Positions 14,254 to 21,776 of a DNA stretch of 24,260 nucleotides are shown one piece after another (within the stretch, counting starts at the first letter, position 1; every line of letters starts with the position of its first letter). The notes under the pieces were generated by a model. It worked only from the letters and a program-made list of their open reading frames with translations. It was not told the origin of the DNA and searched no databases. The DNA comes from HyVt-560 sp964577195 (lineage in GTDB: Bacteria; Pseudomonadota; Gammaproteobacteria; UWMA-0217): NCBI GenBank assembly GCA_964577195.1, contig CAZNYF010000019.1:1-24260 (forward strand), written 5' to 3'. The position numbers and the translations under genes were made by a program.

Positions 14254-15234
14254 ATGAATTCAGAGATACAAAACTTCCTGCTGAAAGCCACCGGCGCTGA
14301 CTCAGCACGTAAAACAGAGACTATTCAAAGTTTATGGAGCGGCTACGGCAGCATTGATCGCTATGATTTACGAGGTGCAGAACAGCAAAGCATCGTGGTT
14401 AAACACGTTTGCCCTCCTGACAAAAAGCACCACCCACGCGGTTGGAACACTGATCGCTCTCACCAGCGAAAGCTACGTTCTTACCGTATTGAAAGCCACT
14501 GGTATGAATCTTGGGCAAAACAATGCAGTGATGACTGCCGAATTCCAGCGTGCATCGCGCTCGAAAAAAATGGTAATGAAGTCTTCATGGCGCTAGAAGA
14601 TTTAGACAGCAACGGCTTTCCAGTGCGTAAATCTCACGCCTCAGTGGGGGAAATACATAGCTGCTTAAGCTGGCTGGCACATTTTCATGCAACCTTTATG
14701 GGACAAAAACCGGAAGGACTGTGGAAAGTTGGGACTTACTGGCACTTACGCACCCGCCCGGATGAGCTCAAAGCCATGGAGGAAGGTGATTTAAAACAAG
14801 CCGCCAGCACGCTCGATAAAACCCTCAACGAAGCACTTTATCTCACCTTTGTTCATGGTGATGCCAAATTGGCGAACTTTTGTTTTTCATACAATGGAAA
14901 AAAAGTTGCTGCGGTAGATTTCCAATATGTCGGCGGCGGTTGTGGCATGAAAGATGTCGCCTATTTTATTAGCAGTTGTTTGAATGAAAATGAATGCGGG
15001 CGTCAAGAAGAAGCGCTACTCAATTACTATTTTAAATCGCTGTCACAAGCACTAGCTCAACACCACCCCGAAATTGATGCAGCGGCAGTCGAAACAGAAT
15101 GGCGTACGCTCTACCCCGTCGCGTGGACAGACTTTTACCGCTTTCTAAAAGGCTGGAGTCCAAGCCACTGGAAAATCCACAGCTACAGCGAACGTTTGGC
15201 GCGTGAAGTTATTAGCCAGACACTAGTGGGGTAG
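14254..15234 (+). CDS. Phosphotransferase of the ecdysteroid-kinase-like/aminoglycoside-phosphotransferase fold
   Basis: The 326-residue protein has the small-molecule kinase layout: an N-lobe Lys in SIVVKHV (Lys50), a hinge FMALEDLD (112-118), the catalytic loop FVHGDAKLANF (His201, Asp203, Asn208) and the metal-binding Asp222 in AAVDFQYVGGGCGMKDVAYF. The HGDxKxxN plus DFQ pattern and the GGCGMKDVAYF continuation are those of the EcKL/DUF1679 group found in many marine bacteria. The substrate is unknown. The gene is followed after 3 nt by a phosphatase-family gene starting GTG, so kinase and phosphatase are co-translated, suggesting a shared phosphorylated metabolite. Confidence 0.87.
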   Translation: MNSEIQNFLLKATGADSARKTETIQSLWSGYGSIDRYDLRGAEQQSIVVKHVCPPDKKHHPRGWNTDRSHQRKLRSYRIESHWYESWAKQCSDDCRIPACIALEKNGNEVFMALEDLDSNGFPVRKSHASVGEIHSCLSWLAHFHATFMGQKPEGLWKVGTYWHLRTRPDELKAMEEGDLKQAASTLDKTLNEALYLTFVHGDAKLANFCFSYNGKKVAAVDFQYVGGGCGMKDVAYFISSCLNENECGRQEEALLNYYFKSLSQALAQHHPEIDAAAVETEWRTLYPVAWTDFYRFLKGWSPSHWKIHSYSERLAREVISQTLVG

Positions 15235-15237
15235 CTT

Positions 15238-16161
15238 GTGCATTTTAATCATGCGGAGCTACAGCAATTATCTAAGCTCGCCGTAAAAGCGGTATTAGCT
15301 GCGGGTGAAGTCATTAATAGCTATCGCCAAAGCAATGTAGAAATTCACTATAAAAACGCACATGCCAGCGCAGCCGGCCAAGTCGTCACCGAGGTAGACC
15401 ATAAAGCCCAAGCAGCTATTTTAGCAATATTGCAGCCCAGCTTTGCGCAATATGATTTAGCACTGTTGAGTGAAGAATTACCCGACAATGACGAGCGACA
15501 TAATAAACCCGCGTTTTGGTGTATTGACCCTATGGACGGCACTTTATCCTTTACGCAAAATATTCCCGGCTACTCCGTCTCCATCGCCCTCGTAGCAAAA
15601 GATGGCACACCACTGGTAGGTGTTGTTTATGATCCTGTTGAACAAATACTTTACGAAAGCATTATTGGCCAAGGCGTCTATAAAAGTAGTCTTTATAAAA
15701 AACCTGCATTTAAGAAAAAAAACCCCTTACACATAGAGAAAGTGAGAAAAAACAATCCACTGATATTACGCACAGATATCAGCTTTAAAGAACACCCTTG
15801 GTTTATAAAAACCAAAATCGAATTAAATACCATTGCCAAAGCATTAGGCTTTAATGGCAGCGAAATACAACACAGAAATGGTGCTGTTCTCAATGCCTGC
15901 ACGCTCCTGGAATCACCGCATATTTTCTATTTCAAATACCCACGCCAAGACAATACTGGCGGCAGCCTCTGGGACTATGCCGCAACTGCGTGTATCTATA
16001 GGGAGGCTGGCGCAACTGCGAGCGATATTTATGGTGAGCCAATGCAGCTTAATCGCAAGAACTCCACCTTCATGAATCATCGAGGGATACTATTTACTAC
16101 GGATAAAGACCTGGCTGAACATATTATCGCGTTGTATCAGCGTTTAATGACTGCGTTATAG
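15238..16161 (+). CDS. Inositol monophosphatase family protein (CysQ/SuhB-like)
   Basis: The 307-residue protein has the metal-binding motifs of the lithium-sensitive phosphatase superfamily: LLSEEL (Glu79/Glu80), FWCIDPMDGTLSFTQNIPGYSVSIALV (Asp97, Asp100) and GGSLWDYAATACIYREAGA (Asp246). Members act on inositol phosphate, 3'-phosphoadenosine 5'-phosphate, histidinol phosphate or sugar bisphosphates; sequence alone does not decide. A segment at about 150-215 with many Lys (YKKPAFKKKNPLHIEKVRKN) differs from the plain monophosphatases. The start is GTG at 15238, 3 nt after the kinase stop, with no in-frame ATG upstream. Confidence 0.88.
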   Translation: MHFNHAELQQLSKLAVKAVLAAGEVINSYRQSNVEIHYKNAHASAAGQVVTEVDHKAQAAILAILQPSFAQYDLALLSEELPDNDERHNKPAFWCIDPMDGTLSFTQNIPGYSVSIALVAKDGTPLVGVVYDPVEQILYESIIGQGVYKSSLYKKPAFKKKNPLHIEKVRKNNPLILRTDISFKEHPWFIKTKIELNTIAKALGFNGSEIQHRNGAVLNACTLLESPHIFYFKYPRQDNTGGSLWDYAATACIYREAGATASDIYGEPMQLNRKNSTFMNHRGILFTTDKDLAEHIIALYQRLMTAL

Positions 16162-16250
16162 GCTGATCATTTTTTATAACCACACAATCACAGTTCAAGC
16201 GTCACCACTTGCATGGCACCCTTTGAAACAATGTTGCTGATGAGGTAGAG

Positions 16251-16306
16251 ATGACAACACCAACCATATCAACTATATTAATCAATATAACCATACCAGT
16301 TGATAT
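16251..16306 (+). promoter_or_regulatory. Promoter and operator of the second toxin-antitoxin operon
   Basis: ATGACA (16251-16256), a 17-bp spacer and TATATT (16274-16279) make a good sigma-70 promoter. A perfect 9-bp inverted repeat, ATATCAACT (16266-16274) and AGTTGATAT (16298-16306), brackets the -10 box and start site, and TATATT/AATATA (16274-16279, 16284-16289) is nested within. This is the expected place for an antitoxin autorepression operator. Confidence 0.55.
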
Positions 16307-16309
16307 CGC

Positions 16310-16591
16310 ATGTTAAAAGAAGCCCCAGCCATGACAGTTCGCCAGAACCTTGGTGAGCTACTTAATGAAGTTCAGTACAAGCATGACCAGGTGATTATCA
16401 CCAAGGCTGGCAAGCCGGTCGCCGCTCTGATCGACATCTCACTATTTGAACGTTTACGTGGCATGGATAAAGAGTTCGAGCGTATGACCGGGCAATTACA
16501 GCAAGCTTTTAAAGACATGCCAGAAAATGAGGTTGAATCACGGCTAGATGAGGCCATTGCACATTCTCGTAAGGGCAGCAAAGATGCATGA
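16310..16591 (+). CDS. Phd/YefM-family antitoxin
   Basis: The 93-residue protein begins MLKEAPAMTVRQNLGELLNEVQYKHDQVIITKAGKPVAALIDISLFERL, the complete Phd/YefM DNA-binding fold. The longer start at 16310 is chosen because relatives carry about seven residues before the xMxVRxNLGE motif; an internal ATG at 16331 is the alternative. The C-terminal part (FERMTGQLQQAFKDMPENEVESRLDEAIAHSRKG) should bind the toxin. Its TGA overlaps the toxin ATG as ATGA. A promoter with an inverted repeat lies just upstream. Confidence 0.9.
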   Translation: MLKEAPAMTVRQNLGELLNEVQYKHDQVIITKAGKPVAALIDISLFERLRGMDKEFERMTGQLQQAFKDMPENEVESRLDEAIAHSRKGSKDA

Positions 16592-16995
16592 AAGTAGTCA
16601 TCGACACGAATATATTGCTTTCTGGCCTGATGCTTCCTAACAGTAAACCAGGCAAAATTATTCAGGCCTGGCGCGACAACGATTTTGATTTGGTATTGAG
16701 TAAGTTTCAGCTTGATGAGATTGGACGTGTGCTCGCCTACCCTAAAATCCGTAAACGACTAAAATGGGATGAGACTGAAATCTCTCAATTTCTCAAGCAG
16801 CTATTTATGCACTCCGTCTATCTTGGTGAAATTAATGAAGTAGCCGAAGTTCCTGCTGACGAAAATGACAATTTAATATTGTCAGCTTATGTAATTTCCA
16901 ACGCAGAATATCTGGTAACGGGTGATAAAGGGATTGCTCAATTGCGCGACGAATATCATATTCTGAGCGTGGTGGATTTCATTGAATTATTGTGA
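16588..16995 (+). CDS. PIN-family toxin (COG1569 type)
   Basis: The 135-residue protein starts MKVVIDTNILLSGLM (Asp6 of the PIN active site), continues with FQLDEIGRVLAYPKIRKRL (acidic Glu), PADENDNLILSAY and AEYLVTGDKGIAQL (Asp of the last motif). This is the COG1569 subgroup of PIN ribonucleases, distinct from the VapC at 9017-9394. It overlaps the antitoxin by 4 nt. The next sequence downstream is a ruined methyltransferase gene, so this segment may be a small island between the phosphatase gene and fba. Confidence 0.88.
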   Translation: MKVVIDTNILLSGLMLPNSKPGKIIQAWRDNDFDLVLSKFQLDEIGRVLAYPKIRKRLKWDETEISQFLKQLFMHSVYLGEINEVAEVPADENDNLILSAYVISNAEYLVTGDKGIAQLRDEYHILSVVDFIELL

Positions 16996-17019
16996 ACATA
17001 TTGAATCAGGAAATTTAAG

Positions 17020-17620
17020 AATTTAGATTGTGCTACATGCTGGACCTGGTGGTCTTGGAGAAGGATTTTCTGCCTATAAACCAAGGCAGAGAAAAACTTC
17101 TGCCTTCAAAGTCTCGCTTTCGATTGAAATGGAAACTAGTGCATGGAAAACATTGCGGTTAAGGGCATTTTCGAGACAGTTCCTTAATATAGGAAAACAG
17201 CTTCCTGATGAATATTACGAATATATTTCTGGAAAATATTCAAATGTTGACCAGTTACTAGATCAGTATCCAGAGGAAAGGGATGCGGCAAATAGGGAAG
17301 CGCGTCAATTTAATCTAGGTAAAGATGATAACAAGAAACTGGATGCATGGATAACCAATGAAGTTTCAGAGAAAAAACCTTGGGTACTAATTGGTGGACC
17401 CCCTTAGTCAAGCGTATTCTGGTCGGGTGAAAAACCAAAGCAAAAAAAACTACAAGCCAGAAACAGACCACCGTAATTTTCTATATGAACAATACCTGAG
17501 AGTTATCGCAAAACATCAGCCCACAATTTTTGTTATGGAAAATGTTAAAGGCATTTTGTTCCCAGTATTTTATTGCAAGCTGACCTGAATGGCATTCTAA
17601 ACTTTCATTATTATAGGACT
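17020..17620 (+). pseudogene. Remnant of a DNA cytosine-C5 methyltransferase gene
   Basis: Frame one (about 17030-17405) gives HAGPGGLGEGFSAY (motif I), METSAWKTLRLRAF, PDEYYEYISGKY and WVLIGGPP (start of motif IV), then a stop. One extra A at about 17406 splits what should read TGT CAA GCG TAT TCT, so the catalytic Cys of PPCQAYS is lost. Frame two continues QAYSGRVKNQ, TDHRNFLYEQYLRVIAKHQP and FVMENVKGIL (motif VI, ENV). The frame then breaks again near 17565; ADLNGILNF in a third frame (about 17581-17607) may be the next piece. The target-recognition region and motifs VIII-X are missing, and the extreme N-terminus (expected DLFAGPGG) is also damaged. The gene cannot make an active enzyme. 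No restriction endonuclease is seen beside it. Confidence 0.85.
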
Positions 17621-17703
17621 AAACCCTAAAAAAATCGTGGCTCCTGTGTCCGTAAGACGTAGATCATTGATAGCATCAGTGGTGAAATTTTATTTCAGGC
17701 ACA

Positions 17704-17729
17704 AAAAAGGCGGCCTAAGCCGCCTTTTT
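17704..17729 (-). terminator. Rho-independent terminator of the fba cluster
   Basis: AAAAAGGCGGC (17704-17714) and GCCGCCTTTTT (17719-17729) form a perfect 11-bp stem with a CTAA loop. On the minus strand the stem ends in six T. It lies 26 nt after the fba stop. The A-run on the other side makes it bidirectional, so it also closes off rightward transcription from the methyltransferase remnant. Confidence 0.92.
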
Positions 17730-17754
17730 AAAACACTGAAATCAAACGGGTATA

Positions 17755-18816
17755 CTAATATTTGTAACCAGCTTCAAACAATGTATCTTGTGAAGAAGGC
17801 TGTGAACCCGCAATATAATCACCTGTAGAAGCCTCAGAGTTTGCTTGCGCTCTAGCCATCACAGCTTTTTGACCTGCTTCGAGGTCAGTTCCCTTCCATT
17901 GCTGCAAGCAAGATTGCTGCAATGCTCGTCCATAAGAGAAAGTCAGACTCCAACCGCCTTTACGATCAAGGCTGTTCATGGTGTTCAGGTAAACAGAAGC
18001 ATCTTCTTCAGTGAGACCACCAGAAAGGAACATGATGCCGGGAACAGCAGCAGGAACACAACGATCCATGGTTCGAACCGTCATTTTTGCAACTTCTTCT
18101 GAGCCCGCTTTTTCGGCAGCGTCTGCGCCAGAAACCGTCATTGAAGGCTTCAATAAAGTCCCTTCAAGGAAAACGCCATTATCGGCAAGTGCCTTATACA
18201 CTTCAGTGAGTACTTTTTCTTGTACTGCTGCGGTTTTTTCAATGCTGTGAGCACCATCCATAAGGATCTCAGGCTCTACAATTGGAACCAGCCCCGACTC
18301 CTGGCAAGCTTTGGCATAGCGCGCCAAACCCCAGGCATTTTCTTTGATGGCAAGATCAGTGGGGCATCCGTCATCAGTGATTTGCAGAACAGCGCGCCAT
18401 TTCGCAAAACGTGCGCCACGCTCATAATACTCAGCGGTTCGCTCGACCAAGCCTTCCAGACCCATGCACCAGGTTTCTACTTCATGCGCACCAGGGAGAG
18501 CCCGTAGCCCTTTATCAACCTTAATACCTGGAATAATACCCAGCTTATCGAGCTTAGACACCATTGATTCGCCATCAAGGTGATCTTGATACAAGGTTTC
18601 CTCGAAAAGAATTGCGCCACTGATATATTCACCAAGCCCGTCCGCAGTAAAAAGCATACCTCTATAGGCTTGGCGGTTTTCTTCAGTGTTTTCAACATTA
18701 ATACCCGCGAGACGCTTACCAATCGTTGGCGTGGACTCATCTACTGCTAACAGGCCTTTTCCCTTGGCTGCCAGGCGGTTCGCTGTTTCTCTCAATTCAT
18801 CTTGCTTATCAATCAT
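17755..18816 (-). CDS. fba: Class I fructose-bisphosphate aldolase, eukaryote-like type
   Basis: Splits fructose-1,6-bisphosphate into dihydroxyacetone phosphate and glyceraldehyde-3-phosphate through a Schiff base. The 353-residue protein has GKGLLAVDESTPTIGKRL, NTEENRQAYRGMLFTA, LFEETLYQ, IPGIKVDKG, FAKWRAVLQI, VPIVEPEIL, and the Schiff-base Lys in FLEGTLLKPSMTV (Lys223). These are features of the animal/plant class I enzyme rather than the metal-dependent class II enzyme common in gammaproteobacteria. ATG 18816 is preferred to an ATG at 18828 because GGAG then lies 6 nt upstream. It is last in the tkt-gap-pgk-pyk-fba order, 150 bp after pyk, and is followed by a strong terminator. Confidence 0.95.
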   Translation of the reverse strand: MIDKQDELRETANRLAAKGKGLLAVDESTPTIGKRLAGINVENTEENRQAYRGMLFTADGLGEYISGAILFEETLYQDHLDGESMVSKLDKLGIIPGIKVDKGLRALPGAHEVETWCMGLEGLVERTAEYYERGARFAKWRAVLQITDDGCPTDLAIKENAWGLARYAKACQESGLVPIVEPEILMDGAHSIEKTAAVQEKVLTEVYKALADNGVFLEGTLLKPSMTVSGADAAEKAGSEEVAKMTVRTMDRCVPAAVPGIMFLSGGLTEEDASVYLNTMNSLDRKGGWSLTFSYGRALQQSCLQQWKGTDLEAGQKAVMARAQANSEASTGDYIAGSQPSSQDTLFEAGYKY

Positions 18817-18966
18817 TATATTCTCCATCTACTATTTAAAATTTAACCTTCAGTTTACGTGCCCCAGTGGGACACCAAAACAGGTACCTAAATCATTACT
18901 AGAAGTTCAACTTAACCACCGGACATCTCTAAACCAGTATCTCAAGGGCGAGGGGTATTTTAACGA

Positions 18967-20433
18967 CTAATCCACCGGTTGAACGAGGCTGCCAACTTTG
19001 ACGATTTTCATCGCATTAGTTCCACCGCCATCACCCATTAGATCGCCTTTGGTGATAATGACCAAATCACCATCATCAACAACATGATGGTTTTTTAAAA
19101 TATCTACAGCGGTAATGTTCGCCTCGGCATGAGTGGTGGCACGAGTGGGAAAATCAACCGGGTAAACGCCGCGATACAGCTTTACCCTGCGGCGGGTTTT
19201 CTCATGTTGCGTCATTGCGTAAATGGGGATCCCGGAACTGATTCGAGACATCCATTTTGTTGTTTCCCCTGATTCTGTCAATGCTGCTATTGCTCTGGCG
19301 CCCGCATGATTGGCGGTATACATCGCCGCCATTGCAACCGCTTCATCAATATATTTAAACTCGCTATTAATTCGGTGATCGGAGCGACGTACGCTGCGTT
19401 CCTTTTCGGCTTCCTGACAGATATTGGTCACGGCCTGGATAACTTTGGTTGGAAACTTGCCAACGGCTGTCTCCCCGGAAAGCATCACGGCATCGGTGCC
19501 ATCCAATACCGCATTAGCAACATCAAACACTTCTGCGCGCGTTGGAATCGGGTTTTCAATCATTGATTCCATCATTTGAGTGGCTGTAATCACAATCGTA
19601 TCGCGCACTCTTGCTTCATGAATGAGGCGTTTTTGTACTGCGGGAAGCTCAGCATCACCGATCTCGACACCTAGATCACCACGAGCAATCATAATGACAT
19701 CGGAAGCATCAATAATTTCTTCAATCACCTCAATCGCTTCGGCACGTTCAATTTTCGCAACAATCCCAGCATCGCCGCCTGCTTCATGCATTAATGCACG
19801 TGTCAGCTCGACATCAGCCGCGCAGCGAGGGAAAGAAACCGCCAGATAATCAACACCGATTTCTGCTGCCAACTTAATATCTTTGCGATCTTTTTCTGTT
19901 AACGCACCGGTCGAGAGGCCACCGCCCCGCAAATTGATACCCTTATTGTTGGAAAGCTTGCCACCGACCTGAACAACGGTTTTGATCTCACCATTTTCAA
20001 CAAGCGTGACATCCAGAACAATGCGACCATCATCAAGAATCAGCACATCGCCCGCTTTTACATCATCTGCCAGCTTTGCATAGGTGATGCCAACGCGTTC
20101 TTCAGTTCCGGCATCCTGATCAAGATTGGCATCCAGAACAAAGGATGCGCCTTCGTCCAGCTCGACCACGCCATTTACAAATCGCTGTGTGCGGATTTTT
20201 GGACCTTGTAAATCACCCAGTATCGCCACATCGCAGCCCACCGCTTCGGAAGCCGCTCTGACTCTTTTAGCGCGGGCAAAATGCTCTTCGTGCGAGCCAT
20301 GCGAGAAATTCATTCTCACAACATCAACACCCGCTTTGAGCAGCTCTTTAATCGCGCCCTCACTGTCGGTAGCCGGGCCAAGCGTCGCAACTATTTTTGT
20401 CCGACGTAAACCACGCCGACTATGATCACAAAT
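18967..20433 (-). CDS. pyk: Pyruvate kinase with no standard start codon
   Basis: Transfers phosphate from phosphoenolpyruvate to ADP. Signatures: RRTKIVATLGPATDS, VVRMNFSHGSHEEH, GDLQGPKIRTQRF, catalytic Lys in GIVAKIERAEAI, IARGDLGVEIG, ATQMMESMIENPIPTRAEVFDVANAVLDGTDAVMLSGETA. The first GTG (20319) would cut off about 30 conserved residues of the first barrel strand (codons from LRRTKIV at 20409 onward). Upstream of that there is no ATG, GTG, TTG or CTG before the TAG of pgk (20466-20464), which is in the same frame. ATT at 20433 is the most suitable near-cognate start (488 residues; relatives about 475-485). Loss of the start, a sequence error, or readthrough of the pgk TAG are alternatives. 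Part of the tkt-gap-pgk-pyk-fba cluster. Confidence 0.88.
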   Translation of the reverse strand: MCDHSRRGLRRTKIVATLGPATDSEGAIKELLKAGVDVVRMNFSHGSHEEHFARAKRVRAASEAVGCDVAILGDLQGPKIRTQRFVNGVVELDEGASFVLDANLDQDAGTEERVGITYAKLADDVKAGDVLILDDGRIVLDVTLVENGEIKTVVQVGGKLSNNKGINLRGGGLSTGALTEKDRKDIKLAAEIGVDYLAVSFPRCAADVELTRALMHEAGGDAGIVAKIERAEAIEVIEEIIDASDVIMIARGDLGVEIGDAELPAVQKRLIHEARVRDTIVITATQMMESMIENPIPTRAEVFDVANAVLDGTDAVMLSGETAVGKFPTKVIQAVTNICQEAEKERSVRRSDHRINSEFKYIDEAVAMAAMYTANHAGARAIAALTESGETTKWMSRISSGIPIYAMTQHEKTRRRVKLYRGVYPVDFPTRATTHAEANITAVDILKNHHVVDDGDLVIITKGDLMGDGGGTNAMKIVKVGSLVQPVD

Positions 20434-20463
20434 GAGTTCTTTGGAAGTGATAAGGATAACCTG

Positions 20464-21639
20464 CTAGCTACGGTCTTCAAGCATGGCAACAGCGGGGAGC
20501 TTTTTGCCTTCAAGAAATTCCAGGAAAGCACCGCCACCTGTAGAAATATAGGAAATCTTGTCGCTGATACCATATTTATCAACCGCTGCCAGCGTATCAC
20601 CACCACCGGCGATGGAGAAACCATCGGATTCGGCAATCGCCAGTCCCAAAGTTTTTGTGCCTTCGCCAAATTGATCGAATTCAAAAACGCCGACCGGGCC
20701 ATTCCAAACGATGGTTCCAGCTGTTTTCATCAGCTCGGCAAAACGTGCTGCGGTTTCTGGGCCGATATCAAAAATCATATCATCGTCTTCAACGTCTTCG
20801 ACTTTCTTGACGACAGCTTCGGTTGTTTCCGAGAATTCCTTACCGCAAACAACATCCGTTGGCACGGGGATCTCTCTACCTTTTTGTTTCGCCGCAGCCA
20901 TTAATCTTTTTGCTTCTGGAATCAGATCTTTTTCATACAGAGACTTACCAACATTGTGTCCGGCTGCTGCAATAAAAGTGTTTGCGATACCGCCGCCAGG
21001 GATTAATTGATCAACCACTTGAGAGAGCGCATCCAGCACTGTTAATTTGGTAGAAACCTTAGAGCCACCAACAATCGCCGCCATTGGACGTGCTGGATTA
21101 TCGAGTGCCTTGCCAAGTGCATCCAGCTCACCAGCGAGCAGTGGACCAGCGCAAGCCGCATCAGCATAAGTGCCAGCTCCGTGTGTAGATGCCTGGGCAC
21201 GATGTGATGTACCGAAAGCATCCATCACATAAACATCACACAGTGCTGCGTATTGCCTTGATAATGCTTCATCGTTACTTTTTTCACCAACATTGAAACG
21301 TACATTCTCAAGCAGTACCACATCGCCATTGTTCATTTCTGGCGCGTTATCGAGATAGTCAGTGACTAATTTAACTTCTTTGCCTAACGCTTCAGTCAGA
21401 TAGTTCGCCACAGGAGCCAAAGAAAACTCAGCGGCTGGCTGACCTTCTGTTGGACGACCAAGATGCGACATGATGATCACTTTTGCACCGGCTTTTGAAG
21501 CCTGCTCGATAGTTGGCATCGAAGCGCGGATTCTCTTATCCGAGGTTACTTTTCCGTCTTTAATCGGCACGTTTAAATCCTGACGAATCAGAACACGTTT
21601 GCCGGATAAATCCAAGTCAGACATCTTGGTTATAGCCAT
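20464..21639 (-). CDS. pgk: Phosphoglycerate kinase
   Basis: Interconverts 1,3-bisphosphoglycerate plus ADP and 3-phosphoglycerate plus ATP. The 391-residue length is typical. Motifs: KRVLIRQDLNVPIKDGKV, IIMSHLGRPTEG, LLENVRFNVGE, DAFGTSHRAQAST, AIVGGSKVSTKL, LIPGGGIANTF, VWNGPVGVFEF, and the nucleotide-site GGGDTLAAV and STGGGAFLEFLEGKKLP. AGGA lies 7 nt before the ATG. A 15-bp perfect inverted repeat lies upstream in the leader. The TAG stop is followed in frame, without another stop, by the pyk coding sequence. Confidence 0.97.
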   Translation of the reverse strand: MAITKMSDLDLSGKRVLIRQDLNVPIKDGKVTSDKRIRASMPTIEQASKAGAKVIIMSHLGRPTEGQPAAEFSLAPVANYLTEALGKEVKLVTDYLDNAPEMNNGDVVLLENVRFNVGEKSNDEALSRQYAALCDVYVMDAFGTSHRAQASTHGAGTYADAACAGPLLAGELDALGKALDNPARPMAAIVGGSKVSTKLTVLDALSQVVDQLIPGGGIANTFIAAAGHNVGKSLYEKDLIPEAKRLMAAAKQKGREIPVPTDVVCGKEFSETTEAVVKKVEDVEDDDMIFDIGPETAARFAELMKTAGTIVWNGPVGVFEFDQFGEGTKTLGLAIAESDGFSIAGGGDTLAAVDKYGISDKISYISTGGGAFLEFLEGKKLPAVAMLEDRS

Positions 21640-21675
21640 GGGGAGATCCTTTGATAAATTAGGTTAGTGTCAATA

Positions 21676-21719
21676 TTGATTAAATAAAATAAGCAACAAT
21701 GGTCATTTTATTTAATCAA
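21676..21719. repeat. Perfect 15-bp AT-only inverted repeat upstream of pgk
   Basis: TTGATTAAATAAAAT (21676-21690) and ATTTTATTTAATCAA (21705-21719) are exact reverse complements around a 14-nt loop. It lies between the gap terminator and the pgk ribosome site, 37 nt from the pgk ATG. It may be an operator, an attenuator or an mRNA-stabilising hairpin; there is no G-C core as in an ordinary terminator. Confidence 0.7.
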
Positions 21720-21731
21720 ACTGAGGAAAAG

Positions 21732-21760
21732 AAACCCGGAACGCAACGCGCTCCGGGTTT
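21732..21760 (-). terminator. Hairpin terminator after gap
   Basis: AAACCCGGA (21732-21740) and TCCGGGTTT (21752-21760) form a 9-bp stem with an 11-nt loop; on the minus strand it is followed by a T-rich TTTCTTTTCC. It ends 17 nt after the gap stop and should terminate or attenuate transcription before pgk. Confidence 0.8.
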
Positions 21761-21776
21761 ACAGCTTTGTTACTTT

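Noticed and set aside
18829..18966. GGACATCTCTAAAC (about 18922) as another element end in the pyk-fba gap
   Set aside because: It lacks the AGGGC start of the other termini and has no partner; resemblance is too weak. Nothing else clear is seen in this gap.
20422..20904. Plus-strand 160-codon frame antisense to pgk
   Set aside because: It is antisense to strongly conserved pgk sequence and has no family features.
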